The notes below the pieces were generated by a model, which saw nothing but the letters and a program-made list of their open reading frames with translations, searched no databases and was not told the DNA's origin. Positions 26,414-34,336 of a stretch of 64,000 bases of DNA are shown here, piece after piece. The stretch is from contig JBHGUR010000113.1 of NCBI GenBank assembly GCA_048976805.1, forward strand, positions 3,594 to 67,593, written 5' to 3'. This stretch comes from Ectobacillus sp048976805 (GTDB lineage Bacteria > Bacillota > Bacilli > Bacillales > Bacillaceae_G). The translations under genes and the position numbers were made by a program. Within the stretch, counting starts at the first letter, position 1, and the number at the start of each line of letters is the position of its first letter.

Positions 26414-28072
26414 ATGAAAAAAAGGGGCATTTGGACTGGCTACCTCGTTTTCGTGGCGGTTTGGCTATACGGGACAAGCATGATAGAAGAGAGCGCCAAT
26501 GAAGGTGTGCGCGGCTTTATCAGGCATAGCAGGATAGAGGAGGTTGTATTGATTGCGGTGTCTTGCGGCTTGATTTATTATTTGCTGACAAGACAAAAGC
26601 AATTTGAGGATAAAGAGCGGGAGGAGCAGCAGCTGAGCACTCTCATTAATTCGATGGCCGATTTTGTTAACTTCAAGGATGGCGAAGGAAGATGGATTCA
26701 GGCAAACGAGTTCGGTTTAAAGCTGTTTCAGCTAGAGCATGTAAATTACAGGGGAAAGAAAGATTCTGAGCTTGCAGAATATACGTCATTTTATAAAGAA
26801 GCGCTAGCACAGTGCGAGATATCGGATGAAAGAACGTGGCAGGCTAGAAAAGTGACGCGCTGTGAGGAGGTTGTGCCGCTTCCAGATGGCGGGGCGAAGA
26901 CGTTCGATACAATCAAGGTTCCCTTATTTTATGAAGATGGCCGCCGTAAAGCGCTTGTTGTGATCGGCCGCGATATTACCGAGCGAAAGCTGGCGGAACA
27001 GAAATTATCAGAAAGCGAGCAGCGTTACAAATCGTTGTTTGAATATAACCCCGATCTTGTATATATGGTTGGGTTAGATGGCAGAATTACAAATGTGAAT
27101 CCGCAGTTTGAAGTATTTACCGGATATAAGGGAGAGGAATTTATCGGAAGGCAGCTGTTTGAGGTTTTGCATGTTAAAGATCAAGCTCGAGTACGAAACG
27201 AGTTTTATAAAATCCTCGAGACGGGAATGAGTTCCGCGGATTATGAGGCGGAGATTGTAAGAAAGGACGGAACGAAAATCAACGTCAGGTCGACCTTCGT
27301 TCCGATGATAATTGACAATAAAATGGTCGGCATTATCGGCTACAGCAAGGATGTTACGAAAATTAAAGAAACAGAGGAAAGATTGAGACGTACGGAAAAG
27401 TTGTCTGTCGCGGGCGAATTGGCCGCCGGTGTCGCCCATGAAATCCGCAATCCGCTCACCGCTTTAAAGGGGTTTGTACAGTTGCTGCAGCAAAGCGACC
27501 AGGGGCAGCAGCATTATTACGAGATTATGCTAAACGAGCTGGACCGCATTAACCATATTGTCGGGGAACTGCTCGTATTGGCGAAGCCGCAAGGGCTCAT
27601 CTTTGAAAAACGGAATGTAGCAAGCATCATGAACGATGTAATTGCTTTATTGCAGTCGCAAGCAAATTTCTACGGTGCGGAAATATCCCTTAAAGTACAA
27701 GATGATATTCCGCTAATCGAATGTGAAGCAAACCAATTGAAGCAATTATTTATCAATTTAATTAAAAACTCGTTTGAGGCCGATTCTACGAAAATAGAAA
27801 TTGTGCTTGCGTGCAAGGGAGAAGGAGAATTATCCATACGAATTACGGATAATGGGTGCGGGATTCCAAAGGAACGGATGAAGCACCTCGGGGAACCGTT
27901 TTTCTCTTATAAGGAAAAGGGGACGGGGCTCGGATTGACGGTAAGCTACCGGATTGTCGAATCGCATAATGGAAAAATTGCATTTACAAGCGAAGTAGAT
28001 AAAGGAACAACTGTAGAAATGATGTTTCCTATCAAGAAAAGCGGAGCTGGCTTGTTCAGGCGCAAAAGCTAA
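26414..28072 (+). CDS. PAS-PAS sensor histidine kinase (sporulation-kinase type)
   Basis: 552 residues from ATG 26414 (AAAGGAG nine bases upstream; an ATG at 26390 lacks a site). Two hydrophobic segments at the N-terminus (about 7-20 and 40-56) frame a short extracellular loop, then PAS (INSMADFVNFKDGEGRW...), a second PAS with PAC (LFEYNPDLVYMVGLDG...), HisKA with H-box GVAHEIRNPLTALKGF, and HATPase (NLIKNSFEAD, DNGCGIPKE, GTGLGLTVSYRIVE). All catalytic boxes are intact. The layout resembles Bacillus orphan phosphorelay kinases; no response regulator is adjacent. The last ~10 residues and the stop codon are read from repeat R2. Confidence 0.85.
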   Translation: MKKRGIWTGYLVFVAVWLYGTSMIEESANEGVRGFIRHSRIEEVVLIAVSCGLIYYLLTRQKQFEDKEREEQQLSTLINSMADFVNFKDGEGRWIQANEFGLKLFQLEHVNYRGKKDSELAEYTSFYKEALAQCEISDERTWQARKVTRCEEVVPLPDGGAKTFDTIKVPLFYEDGRRKALVVIGRDITERKLAEQKLSESEQRYKSLFEYNPDLVYMVGLDGRITNVNPQFEVFTGYKGEEFIGRQLFEVLHVKDQARVRNEFYKILETGMSSADYEAEIVRKDGTKINVRSTFVPMIIDNKMVGIIGYSKDVTKIKETEERLRRTEKLSVAGELAAGVAHEIRNPLTALKGFVQLLQQSDQGQQHYYEIMLNELDRINHIVGELLVLAKPQGLIFEKRNVASIMNDVIALLQSQANFYGAEISLKVQDDIPLIECEANQLKQLFINLIKNSFEADSTKIEIVLACKGEGELSIRITDNGCGIPKERMKHLGEPFFSYKEKGTGLGLTVSYRIVESHNGKIAFTSEVDKGTTVEMMFPIKKSGAGLFRRKS

Positions 28073-28154
28073 GGTTCTTCGGCCAGAAAGGAGCTTTTTT
28101 CCTTTGTGGGAGAAGATTCTTAGCTGGGAGCGCCTAGCCGGCGGAGCTAGACAA
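28041..28154. repeat. Palindromic repeat R2, copy a
   Basis: AGGCGCAAAAGCTAAGGTTC on one side and GAGCGCCTAGCCGGCGGAGCTAGACAA on the other; the complement includes TTGTCTAGCTCC, a repeat motif widespread in Bacillaceae. It overlaps the 3' end of the kinase gene. Confidence 0.7.
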
Positions 28155-28206
28155 TCCGGACGAGCCATCCGTTTATAAAAATATAAGAAAATTTAGGGAA
28201 TAGGGG

Positions 28207-28235
28207 TTTACAAAAACTTACTAACTGCGTATACT
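28207..28235 (+). promoter_or_regulatory. Sigma-A promoter of the yrzI leader
   Basis: TTTACA, 17-bp spacer, TATACT. It lies 43 bases before the leader peptide start. Confidence 0.7.
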
Positions 28236-28277
28236 GGAAGAGTAAGAAAAAATTCCCAAAAAAGGAGGTCGAATGAA

Positions 28278-28358
28278 ATGATTGTAACGCCAATAACGAC
28301 AACACGCGCTACAGCTGCATATGCAATACTCTATTCGACCGAACCGACGGGAAAGTGA
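28278..28358 (+). CDS. 26-residue putative leader peptide
   Basis: Reads MIVTPITTTRATAAYAILYS followed by six residues, with a near-perfect AAAGGAGGTC ribosome site. It sits alone between a good promoter and a set of alternating hairpins ending in a terminator, the place of an attenuation leader peptide. The coding stretch is rich in Thr and Ala (6 Thr, 4 Ala). It is not hydrophobic enough for a toxin. A regulatory role is inferred. Confidence 0.5.
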   Translation: MIVTPITTTRATAAYAILYSTEPTGK

Positions 28359-28386
28359 AAATCGCTCAAATTGCGTAAACCATTCC

Positions 28387-28500
28387 GCCGCAGGGACGAA
28401 TAGTTTCCTGCGGCTTTCGTATGCCCGCCGCAGGAAAACTTGGCTTTCTGTGGCCTTTCTATGCCTGCCGCAGAAAGCTTCGGACTTCTGCGGCTTTTTT
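28387..28500 (+). promoter_or_regulatory. Alternating-hairpin attenuator before yrzI genes
   Basis: Five alternating segments of GCCGCAG and CTGCGGC type: 28387-28395, 28404-28413, 28426-28436, 28443-28454, 28467-28476 and 28485-28494. Each segment can pair with the one before or after it. The last pair (GCCGCAGAA/TTCTGCGGC) is followed by TTTTTT and is an intrinsic terminator; the preceding pairing (CTTTCTGTGGC/GCCGCAGAAAG) would exclude it. Confidence 0.6.
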
Positions 28501-28540
28501 GCGCGATTTTCACAAGACAATAGGAAAGGGGGAAGGGGAT

Positions 28541-28696
28541 ATGACGCTTCATTTATTCTTTTTGACGATTATTGTGACAAAACGAAAACGTATGAAGGAA
28601 GAAGTGCAGCATAAGGCGCAAGTGCAGGATATGATGACCGATATGAAAGAACGCCAGCTGCACGCGTTATGGCTTGCTTCAAGGCAGTGCCAATAA
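28541..28696 (+). CDS. YrzI-family small protein, copy 1
   Basis: 51 residues beginning MTLHLFFLTIIVTKRKRMKE, the hallmark of the YrzI family (hydrophobic start, FFLTI, then a Lys/Arg cluster and an amphipathic helix with MKERQ). The function of the family is unknown; members are small and often tandem in Bacillus. AAAGGGGGAAGGGG lies upstream. First of a tandem array. Confidence 0.75.
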   Translation: MTLHLFFLTIIVTKRKRMKEEVQHKAQVQDMMTDMKERQLHALWLASRQCQ

Positions 28697-28721
28697 AAAT
28701 TAGGAAACGGAGGGAATTGCT

Positions 28722-28844
28722 ATGGTGATAAATGTTTTGCTCTTTACGATTACTGTGGAAAAACGAAGCAAAAGCGCGCACGAACAATATGTGCAGCAGG
28801 TGATGGAGGAAATGAAGGAACGACAAGTATATTACTCGCTGTAA
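28722..28844 (+). CDS. YrzI-family small protein, copy 2
   Basis: 40 residues: MVINVLLFTITVEKRSKSAH then a helix EQYVQQVMEEMKERQVYYSL. Same pattern as copy 1 with a shorter tail. AACGGAGGG precedes the ATG; 25 bases after copy 1. Confidence 0.75.
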   Translation: MVINVLLFTITVEKRSKSAHEQYVQQVMEEMKERQVYYSL

Positions 28845-28861
28845 AAGGGAGGTGAGTAAGG

Positions 28862-28996
28862 ATGGTATTTAATTTCTTGTTTTTTACAATTGTTGTGAAA
28901 AAGCGCAAGCGCAGCGCGGAGGAAATGCGCCATGATGCGTGCGTACAACAGGCGATGGAAGAGCTGAAAGAGCGCCAGGCATACCGCGGTCTGTAA
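28862..28996 (+). CDS. YrzI-family small protein, copy 3
   Basis: 44 residues: MVFNFLFFTIVVKKRKRSAE followed by an amphipathic helix ending MEELKERQAYRGL. AAAGGGAGGTGAG precedes it; 17 bases after copy 2. Confidence 0.75.
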   Translation: MVFNFLFFTIVVKKRKRSAEEMRHDACVQQAMEELKERQAYRGL

Positions 28997-29026
28997 GCGG
29001 GGGATGCGAGAAAGGAGTTGGAGCGC

Positions 29027-29075
29027 ATGGTAATTTAAATAGAGGAATTAAAAGAGCGCCGAGCATATAGCGTAG
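29027..29075 (+). pseudogene. YrzI-family remnant, copy 4
   Basis: A good ribosome site (AAAGGAG) and ATG-GTA-ATT-TAA, followed at once by codons for EELKERRAYSV, matching the C-terminus of copy 3. The middle has been deleted, leaving a stop after three codons. Confidence 0.6.
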
Positions 29076-29109
29076 TTTTGAAAATTAGGGAGAAAAGGAG
29101 ATGGTGGCA

Positions 29110-29163
29110 ATGTTAATGCAACGTCAGGAAATGATTTGGATTGTGGAGGTAGATTCTGCATAG
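29110..29163 (+). other. Possible 17-residue peptide ending the array
   Basis: AAAGGAG eight bases before ATG 29110, reading MLMQRQEMIWIVEVDSA and stopping at 29163, right before a terminator. It may be a further decayed copy or a separate micro-peptide. Confidence 0.3.
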
Positions 29164-29170
29164 CAAACGG

Positions 29171-29206
29171 AAAGGGGGTGTTCCAAGATGGGAGCTCCCC
29201 TTTTTC
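29171..29206 (+). terminator. Terminator of the yrzI array
   Basis: AAAGGGG pairs with CCCCTTT, with an inner GGAGCTCC palindrome, followed by TTC. It ends the transcript starting near 28240. Confidence 0.6.
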
Positions 29207-29223
29207 TATTTCAGCAGAATCGA

Positions 29224-29364
29224 GCCGGTTCTGCTTTTCTGGTTTGTCTAGCTCCACCGGCTAGGCGCAAAAGCTAAGAACCTTCCCTGCACAAAGGCAA
29301 AAAGCGCCTTTGGCGGGAAAGAACCTTAGCTTTTGCGCCTGAGCAAGCCGGTTCCGCTTTTCTG
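29224..29364. repeat. Palindromic repeat R2, copy b
   Basis: Large inverted repeat: GGCGCAAAAGCTAAGAACC and GGTTCTTTCC-side complement AACCTTAGCTTTTGCGCC, inside outer direct copies of CGGTTCTGCTTTTCTGG / CGGTTCCGCTTTTCTGG. It carries TTGTCTAGCTCC. It lies between the yrzI array and a converging gene and may act as a terminator for both. Confidence 0.7.
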
Positions 29365-29365
29365 G

Positions 29366-29623
29366 TTATTTCATCGCTACAAAGAGCGCTAGTGCAAGGA
29401 AGATAACGCCGAATATGCCGCTGCCGATTGCTTTGCTTTTGTCGTGCTGCAGCCTTGCATCGAACGCGTGCATGATGTCGGCAAGGCCGAGGGAGATGAG
29501 CGCAAGAACTAGCGTGTTTTGTTTGAATGCTAACAACACGATAAAAAGTGCACCGAGTATACTGAAAGCAACGCGGCCGTAAAAGAATGCGGAACGGTTG
29601 CGGAAGTTTTCAGGAAAATTCAT
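29366..29623 (-). CDS. Small membrane protein, unknown
   Basis: 85 residues from ATG 29623 (AAAAAGGAG upstream): MNFPENFRNRSAFFYGRVAF then hydrophobic segments LGALFIVLLAF, LVLALISLGLADIM and GSGIFGVIFLALALFVAM. Three short membrane segments, no recognised family. The frame continues upstream, but without a start that has a ribosome site. Confidence 0.6.
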   Translation of the reverse strand: MNFPENFRNRSAFFYGRVAFSILGALFIVLLAFKQNTLVLALISLGLADIMHAFDARLQHDKSKAIGSGIFGVIFLALALFVAMK

Positions 29624-29759
29624 GGACAAGCTCCTTTTTGCAGTTTTTCCTTTTGAGGGTAACATAGCGCGGCTTGGCAATCAATATATGTATATTGCAT
29701 ATGGTGGGACGTTGCATTTATTTGTTAACGAATTGTAAATTTGGTTCAATTGTTTGTAA

Positions 29760-29843
29760 AATAGGTAGAATTATTGATTGCATCGGTCAAATTATCGGCT
29801 GCAGCGGTTGAATTATTGAGGGAATCGGTCGAATTTACGGTAA
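29760..29843 (+). repeat. Degenerate 21-bp tandem repeat, four units
   Basis: Units start at 29760, 29781, 29802 and 29823; consensus close to CATCGGTCGAATTATTGGCTG with conserved CGGT-GAATT. It lies in a 350-bp intergenic region with no gene visible. Confidence 0.6.
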
Positions 29844-30029
29844 AGGAATTGACGCAACCCTTATATTGCGGAGGTATTTGTAAGGCTGGAAATGTTCAAC
29901 CCGTCCCGCAGCGTAAAGTAAGCATGAATCTTTTTTAGAAAATCCGGCTAGTAAAAGAGAAAAAAGAGGTATACAATTAACCTTGTGAAGAAAACGGCGT
30001 AGTATATTGCGCAGAAAGGAGCCGCCAAA

Positions 30030-31229
30030 ATGGAGGCAGCTAAAAAAGCAAGTACAATTCCAGCACCGACGATTTATCCGATTTTATTTGCAATCAGCCT
30101 TGGCCATTTGCTGAATGATTCCATGCAGGCGGTTGTCCCGGCTGTATTTCCAATTTTGGAGAAGTCAATGGATTTATCGTATACGCAGGTTGGCTGGATT
30201 GCGTTTGCGTTAAACATGACATCCTCCATTATGCAGCCGGTGTTCGGATTTTATACGGATAAAAAGCCGTCTCCGTATTTACTGCCGTTAGGGATGTTCT
30301 CCAGCATGCTCGGTATGGTCGGTTTGGCGTTTGCGCCTAATTTTTATTTCATTTTATTGTCTGTTTTATTTATCGGCCTTGGTTCGGCCGTGTTTCATCC
30401 GGAAGGCGCCCGCGTTGCTTATATGGCGGCGGGCGCCAAGCGCGGTCTTGCGCAGTCCATTTATCAAGTAGGCGGAAATACAGGAAACTCTCTCGCGCCT
30501 ATTTTTACAGTGCTCGTGTTTGTACCGTTCGGCCAAGTGGGGGCCGTTTCATTTACAGGTATTGCAGCTTTCGGCATAGCTCTATTATTATACGTTTCCT
30601 CATGGTACAAAAATGAGCTGAAGGCCAGCGCGGCACGGGCGAAAAAACGGGCTGCCCAGGCGGGAGAGGCTCTTAGCAGCCAAGTAAAATTCGCTGTTAT
30701 TCTCTTAATCTTTCTCGTATTTGCCCGCTCCTGGTACGGCGCCGGAATCAGCAACTTTTACCAGTTTTATTTAATTGAGCATTACGGCTTATCGATTAAA
30801 GACGCGCAATTTTATGTGTTTGCCTTTATGATTGCCGGCGTGCTAGGCACCTTCTTTGGAGGGCCGCTATCGGACCGTTTCGGAAAGCGGAATATTATTT
30901 TATTTTCAATGATTGGCGCAACACCATTAGCGCTTGCGCTGCCGCACGTTTCGCTCGGATGGGTCATTCCGCTCTTTTTATTAATCGGCTTTATTTTATC
31001 GAGCAGCTTCAGCGTAACTGTTGTGTACGCACAAGAGCTAATGCCGGGAAAAATCGGCATGGTTTCCGGACTTATCGTCGGCCTTGCATTCGGGATGGGT
31101 GCCGTCGGCTCGGTAGCGCTCGGAAAACTTGCCGATATGTACAGCTTAAGCTTTATTATGATGCTATGCAGCCTTTTGCCGCTGCTTGGAGTGTTTTCAT
31201 GGCTGCTGCCTAATGACCGCAAAGAATAA
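30030..31229 (+). CDS. MFS transporter, fosmidomycin-resistance (Fsr) type
   Basis: 399 residues, 12 membrane segments. SLGHLLNDSMQAVVPAVFPILEKSMDLSYTQVGWIAF at the N-terminus, GLGSAVFHPEGARVAYMAAGAKRGLAQSIYQVGGNTGNSLAP in helix 4-5 and GGPLSDRFGKRNIILFS are typical of the Fsr-like exporters. The native substrate is unknown. AGAAAGGAG precedes the ATG. Downstream is a transporter gene remnant on the same strand. Confidence 0.8.
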   Translation: MEAAKKASTIPAPTIYPILFAISLGHLLNDSMQAVVPAVFPILEKSMDLSYTQVGWIAFALNMTSSIMQPVFGFYTDKKPSPYLLPLGMFSSMLGMVGLAFAPNFYFILLSVLFIGLGSAVFHPEGARVAYMAAGAKRGLAQSIYQVGGNTGNSLAPIFTVLVFVPFGQVGAVSFTGIAAFGIALLLYVSSWYKNELKASAARAKKRAAQAGEALSSQVKFAVILLIFLVFARSWYGAGISNFYQFYLIEHYGLSIKDAQFYVFAFMIAGVLGTFFGGPLSDRFGKRNIILFSMIGATPLALALPHVSLGWVIPLFLLIGFILSSSFSVTVVYAQELMPGKIGMVSGLIVGLAFGMGAVGSVALGKLADMYSLSFIMMLCSLLPLLGVFSWLLPNDRKE

Positions 31230-31284
31230 TAGTATGCTAGAAAAAAGCTGTTTGGCGGGATTGGCATTATGGTGCTGGCAAATA

Positions 31285-31473
31285 GCCTCCGCTAGAAACA
31301 GGGGGCTTGCGACGATGGATTTAAATGAATTTTCCGTTCGCACCTTGCTGCTTCTTTCAGCGCTCATGTTTATCGGCAGAATCGGCATTTTTTCTTTATT
31401 ATTGTTTTTAATCTGCGGGAAAGCAGTGCAGGAAAGCTACAGCTACCCGGAGGAAAGGATTATTATCGGATAA
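31285..31473 (+). pseudogene. KtrB/TrkH potassium channel subunit, C-terminal remnant
   Basis: The frame reads RGLATMDLNEFSVRTLLLLS, then ALMFIGRIGIFSLLLFL and ends YPEERIIIG. This matches the last ~60 residues of TrkH/KtrB proteins (GLSTGLTPxLS...LMFIGRIGPLTL...YPEEKIMIG). The preceding ~390 residues are absent; the Fsr gene ends 55 bases upstream. The ATG at 31315 is internal to the ancestral gene and lacks a convincing ribosome site. Confidence 0.75.
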
Positions 31474-31498
31474 GTATATTCGGAGGCGGGTGAACGGG

Positions 31499-32260
31499 AT
31501 GTGTTTAATTAGCTTTGCTTATAAAATGGATTCGCAATACAGCTTCATTGTCGCTGCCAACCGCGATGAATTTTACGCAAGGCCGACAAAGGAAGCGCAT
31601 TTTTGGGAAGACGCGCCGCAAGTGCTGGCCGGGCAGGATTTAGAGAAAATGGGAACGTGGCTTGGCGTAACAAAAGGGGGGCGCTTTGCGGCGTTAACGA
31701 ATTACCGGAATCCGCATGAAGCGGCTGACAATAAGCGCTCGCGCGGAGAACTCGTAAGCCGATTTTTAACAGGAACGGATAGCGTGAAGGAGTATTTGCA
31801 AAATGTGCAGAAAGAACGCGGGCATTATCCAGGGTTCAATTTAATCGCCGGCGATGTGCATGATTTGTATTACTACTCCAATATTGAAGATAATATCCGG
31901 CTGCTTGCGCCCGGCGTGTACGGATTAAGCAATCATTTGCTGGATACGCCGTGGCCGAAGGTGCGTAAAGGAAAGGAAGGGCTGTCGCGCTGCTTGGCCG
32001 GCTCGCGCACAAACTTGAAGGATTGTTTGTTTTCGAGCTTGCACCATGCCGAGCCTGCCCCGGATGAAGAGCTGCCGAAAACAGGTGTGCCGCTTGAATG
32101 GGAACGGCTTTTGTCGCCGCTGTTTATTGCAGCGCCAAATTACGGCACGAGATCTTCAACCGTCGTGCTCATGAACAGCGAAGAAGTGCACTTTGCGGAA
32201 CGGTCGTATACGGGGCGGGAATATAAGGAAACGGAATTTCATTTTGTTGTGGAACGGTAG
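31499..32260 (+). CDS. NRDE-family protein (TANGO2-like)
   Basis: 253 residues starting MCLISFAYK with the catalytic-looking N-terminal Cys at position 2, then AANRDEFYARPTKEAHFWED (the NRDE motif), GTWLGVTKGGRFAALTNYR, GELVSRFL and NYGTRSSTVVLM. The family is found from bacteria to man (TANGO2) and is thought to be an Ntn-hydrolase-like fold; its reaction is not settled. GGAGGCGGG precedes ATG 31499. It has its own terminator. Confidence 0.85.
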   Translation: MCLISFAYKMDSQYSFIVAANRDEFYARPTKEAHFWEDAPQVLAGQDLEKMGTWLGVTKGGRFAALTNYRNPHEAADNKRSRGELVSRFLTGTDSVKEYLQNVQKERGHYPGFNLIAGDVHDLYYYSNIEDNIRLLAPGVYGLSNHLLDTPWPKVRKGKEGLSRCLAGSRTNLKDCLFSSLHHAEPAPDEELPKTGVPLEWERLLSPLFIAAPNYGTRSSTVVLMNSEEVHFAERSYTGREYKETEFHFVVER

Positions 32261-32271
32261 CGATTAGCGCG

Positions 32272-32310
32272 AAAAAAAGCTTGAGCATATTGGCTATGCT
32301 CAAGCTTTTA
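32272..32310 (+). terminator. Terminator after NRDE gene
   Basis: AAAAGCTTGAGCATA/TATGCTCAAGCTTTT, symmetrical, so probably active in both directions. Confidence 0.8.
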
Positions 32311-32452
32311 ACGTATCTTTGTTGTCTTATTTGTTGGTTGAATATTCGAAAATGTATTGACATTTTGGTGGATATTTCGTGATATGATTATATAAAAGAA
32401 ATGTTGAAATATAGTTTCTTAGTTAATATGAAAGAGAAAGGGAGGGGTGAAG

Positions 32453-34222
32453 ATGAAATGGATGGGAAGGATTAAAGATAAACTTGCCGGGTTGAATAAG
32501 GCTGTTGCCCGCTTTCCGTTAACGACGCTATTTTTGTTAGGAGCTGCAATGATTAATGCTTATAGTATCAGTACAGAAAAGGACCATTCAAAATTTCTTT
32601 TAACATTTGTATTTGGCGCACTTCTTAGTGCAGTGCTGCAGGTTGCCTATGAACGGTTTTTTTCCAGGTTTTCCGCCCGTGCGGCTTTAATGGGCGCGAG
32701 TGCTTTGCTGACGGCGGGATACTACTTCATTATTATGGCGGCTCCTAAGCTAAGCATGGAGATTGAAATTAGAACTGCTGTTGCCCTGTTTGCCTTGCTT
32801 ATTGCCTTCATTTGGGTTCCGGTCATAAAAAGCGAAATATGCTTTAATAAAAGCTTTATGATCGCATTTAAGTCTTTATTTAATTCTTTGTTTTTCTCCG
32901 GCGTTATTTTTGCAGGTGTAAACATTATCCTTACAGCCATTAACGTGCTGATTGCTGCTATCGATTATACAGCTTATCCGCATGCGGCAAATATTGTGTT
33001 TATTATATTTGCACCGATGTATTTTCTTTCGTTAATTCCAGTATATCCTGGTAAGGAGCCGAAGAATGCGGGTTATCGAAAAGAAGCGATAGATAAGGCG
33101 GCATATTGCCCGAAGTTTTTAGAAATTCTCATATCCTATATTGTTATTCCGTTAATAGCCGTGTTTACTTTAATCTTGGTGATTTATATTGCTAAAAATA
33201 TCGGCGGGGAATTTTGGACAGATAACCTGTTGGAGCCAATGCTCGTTTCCTATGCGATTACTGTGATTTTAGTATATATATTGGCTAGTGAGATAGAAAA
33301 TAAGTTTACAGCCTTTTTCAGGAAGGTTTTTCCGAAAGTGTTAGTGCCAATTGTCATTTTCCAGATTGCATCATCGATATTAAGCTTGGCCGATACAGGT
33401 GTAACGCATACACGTTATTATGTTATTTTGTTTGGCATTTTCGCCGCCATAGCCGGCATTTTATTGAGCTTTTTGCCTATACGAAAAAACGGCGTGATTG
33501 CGGCCTTGTTGATTATATTTGCTGCAATATCGATTGTGCCTCCTGTCGATGCGTTCACAATAAGCCGGAATAGCCAGATTGATACGCTTGAAAACGTACT
33601 TGTGAAAAATAATATGCTTGAAAACAATAAGATTAAACCGAAGTCCTCCATCCCTGACAAGGATAAACAGACGATTACGAAGGCAATTCAATACTTAAGC
33701 ATGATGGAATATACAAAGAAAATTGAATGGCTGCCGGATGATTTCGATGTTTATAAGGATTTTCAAGATACGTTTGGTTTTGAAGAGTACCAAGAGCCGG
33801 CAGATTTCAATCAGGGGGTTTACCTCGGCATAGAACAGCCGGCCCCAATTGCGATTACAGGCTTTGATACTTTTGTTCAAACCGATATTTATACAGATAG
33901 CAAAAATAGAGATGAGAAGATTTGCGATATTGAAAAAGATGGAAAAATGTATACGCTGCTAAAAGATTTTAAAGAGGGCCAAATTAATCTTAAATTAATG
34001 GGGGAAGATGACGAAGAGCTGATTCGCTTTCAAACAGAAGAAATTTATGATAAGTTTTCTGGATACAATGCAGCTAAAAGCTTAATGTCAGTAGAAGAGG
34101 CAACATTTACAAAGGAAAACAGCCGCGCAAAAATGATGGTTGTTGTGCAAAATGTGGCCATCGAAAAGCGGAATAAGCAGCATAATAACGCGGTATTATT
34201 TGTGTTTGTGCAGATTAAATAG
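32453..34222 (+). CDS. DUF4153 polytopic membrane protein
   Basis: 589 residues. About ten membrane segments fill residues 20-375, followed by a soluble C-terminal part of ~210 residues with an acidic, Lys-rich composition. The membrane part (RFPLTTLFLLGAAMINAYSI..., FNSLFFSGVIFAGVNIILTAI..., LISYIVIPLIAVFTLILVIYIAK) has the DUF4153 pattern. ATG 32453 follows GGGAGGGGTGA; GTG 32447 is too close to it. Function unknown. Monocistronic with a terminator. Confidence 0.75.
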   Translation: MKWMGRIKDKLAGLNKAVARFPLTTLFLLGAAMINAYSISTEKDHSKFLLTFVFGALLSAVLQVAYERFFSRFSARAALMGASALLTAGYYFIIMAAPKLSMEIEIRTAVALFALLIAFIWVPVIKSEICFNKSFMIAFKSLFNSLFFSGVIFAGVNIILTAINVLIAAIDYTAYPHAANIVFIIFAPMYFLSLIPVYPGKEPKNAGYRKEAIDKAAYCPKFLEILISYIVIPLIAVFTLILVIYIAKNIGGEFWTDNLLEPMLVSYAITVILVYILASEIENKFTAFFRKVFPKVLVPIVIFQIASSILSLADTGVTHTRYYVILFGIFAAIAGILLSFLPIRKNGVIAALLIIFAAISIVPPVDAFTISRNSQIDTLENVLVKNNMLENNKIKPKSSIPDKDKQTITKAIQYLSMMEYTKKIEWLPDDFDVYKDFQDTFGFEEYQEPADFNQGVYLGIEQPAPIAITGFDTFVQTDIYTDSKNRDEKICDIEKDGKMYTLLKDFKEGQINLKLMGEDDEELIRFQTEEIYDKFSGYNAAKSLMSVEEATFTKENSRAKMMVVVQNVAIEKRNKQHNNAVLFVFVQIK

Positions 34223-34227
34223 AATGG

Positions 34228-34260
34228 AAAAAAGCTTGAGGGGTGCCCTCAAGCTTTTCA
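34228..34260 (+). terminator. Terminator after DUF4153 gene
   Basis: AAAAGCTTGAGGG/CCCTCAAGCTTTT; symmetrical, convergent with proA. Confidence 0.8.
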
Positions 34261-34336
34261 TTTGGCGAGCGGGCGCAAGAAACAACCGGATATAAAACCA
34301 TGTCTAGTTTTATACCCGATTATGAAGGAAGAGTCC

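Noticed and set aside
28278..28358. The 26-residue peptide as a type I toxin
   Set aside because: It lacks a hydrophobic membrane segment and no antisense RNA promoter is evident; a leader role fits better.
28360..28620. Overlapping longer frames through the attenuator hairpins on both strands
   Set aside because: They arise from the repeated GCCGCAG/CTGCGGC segments, have no ribosome sites and conflict with the yrzI start.
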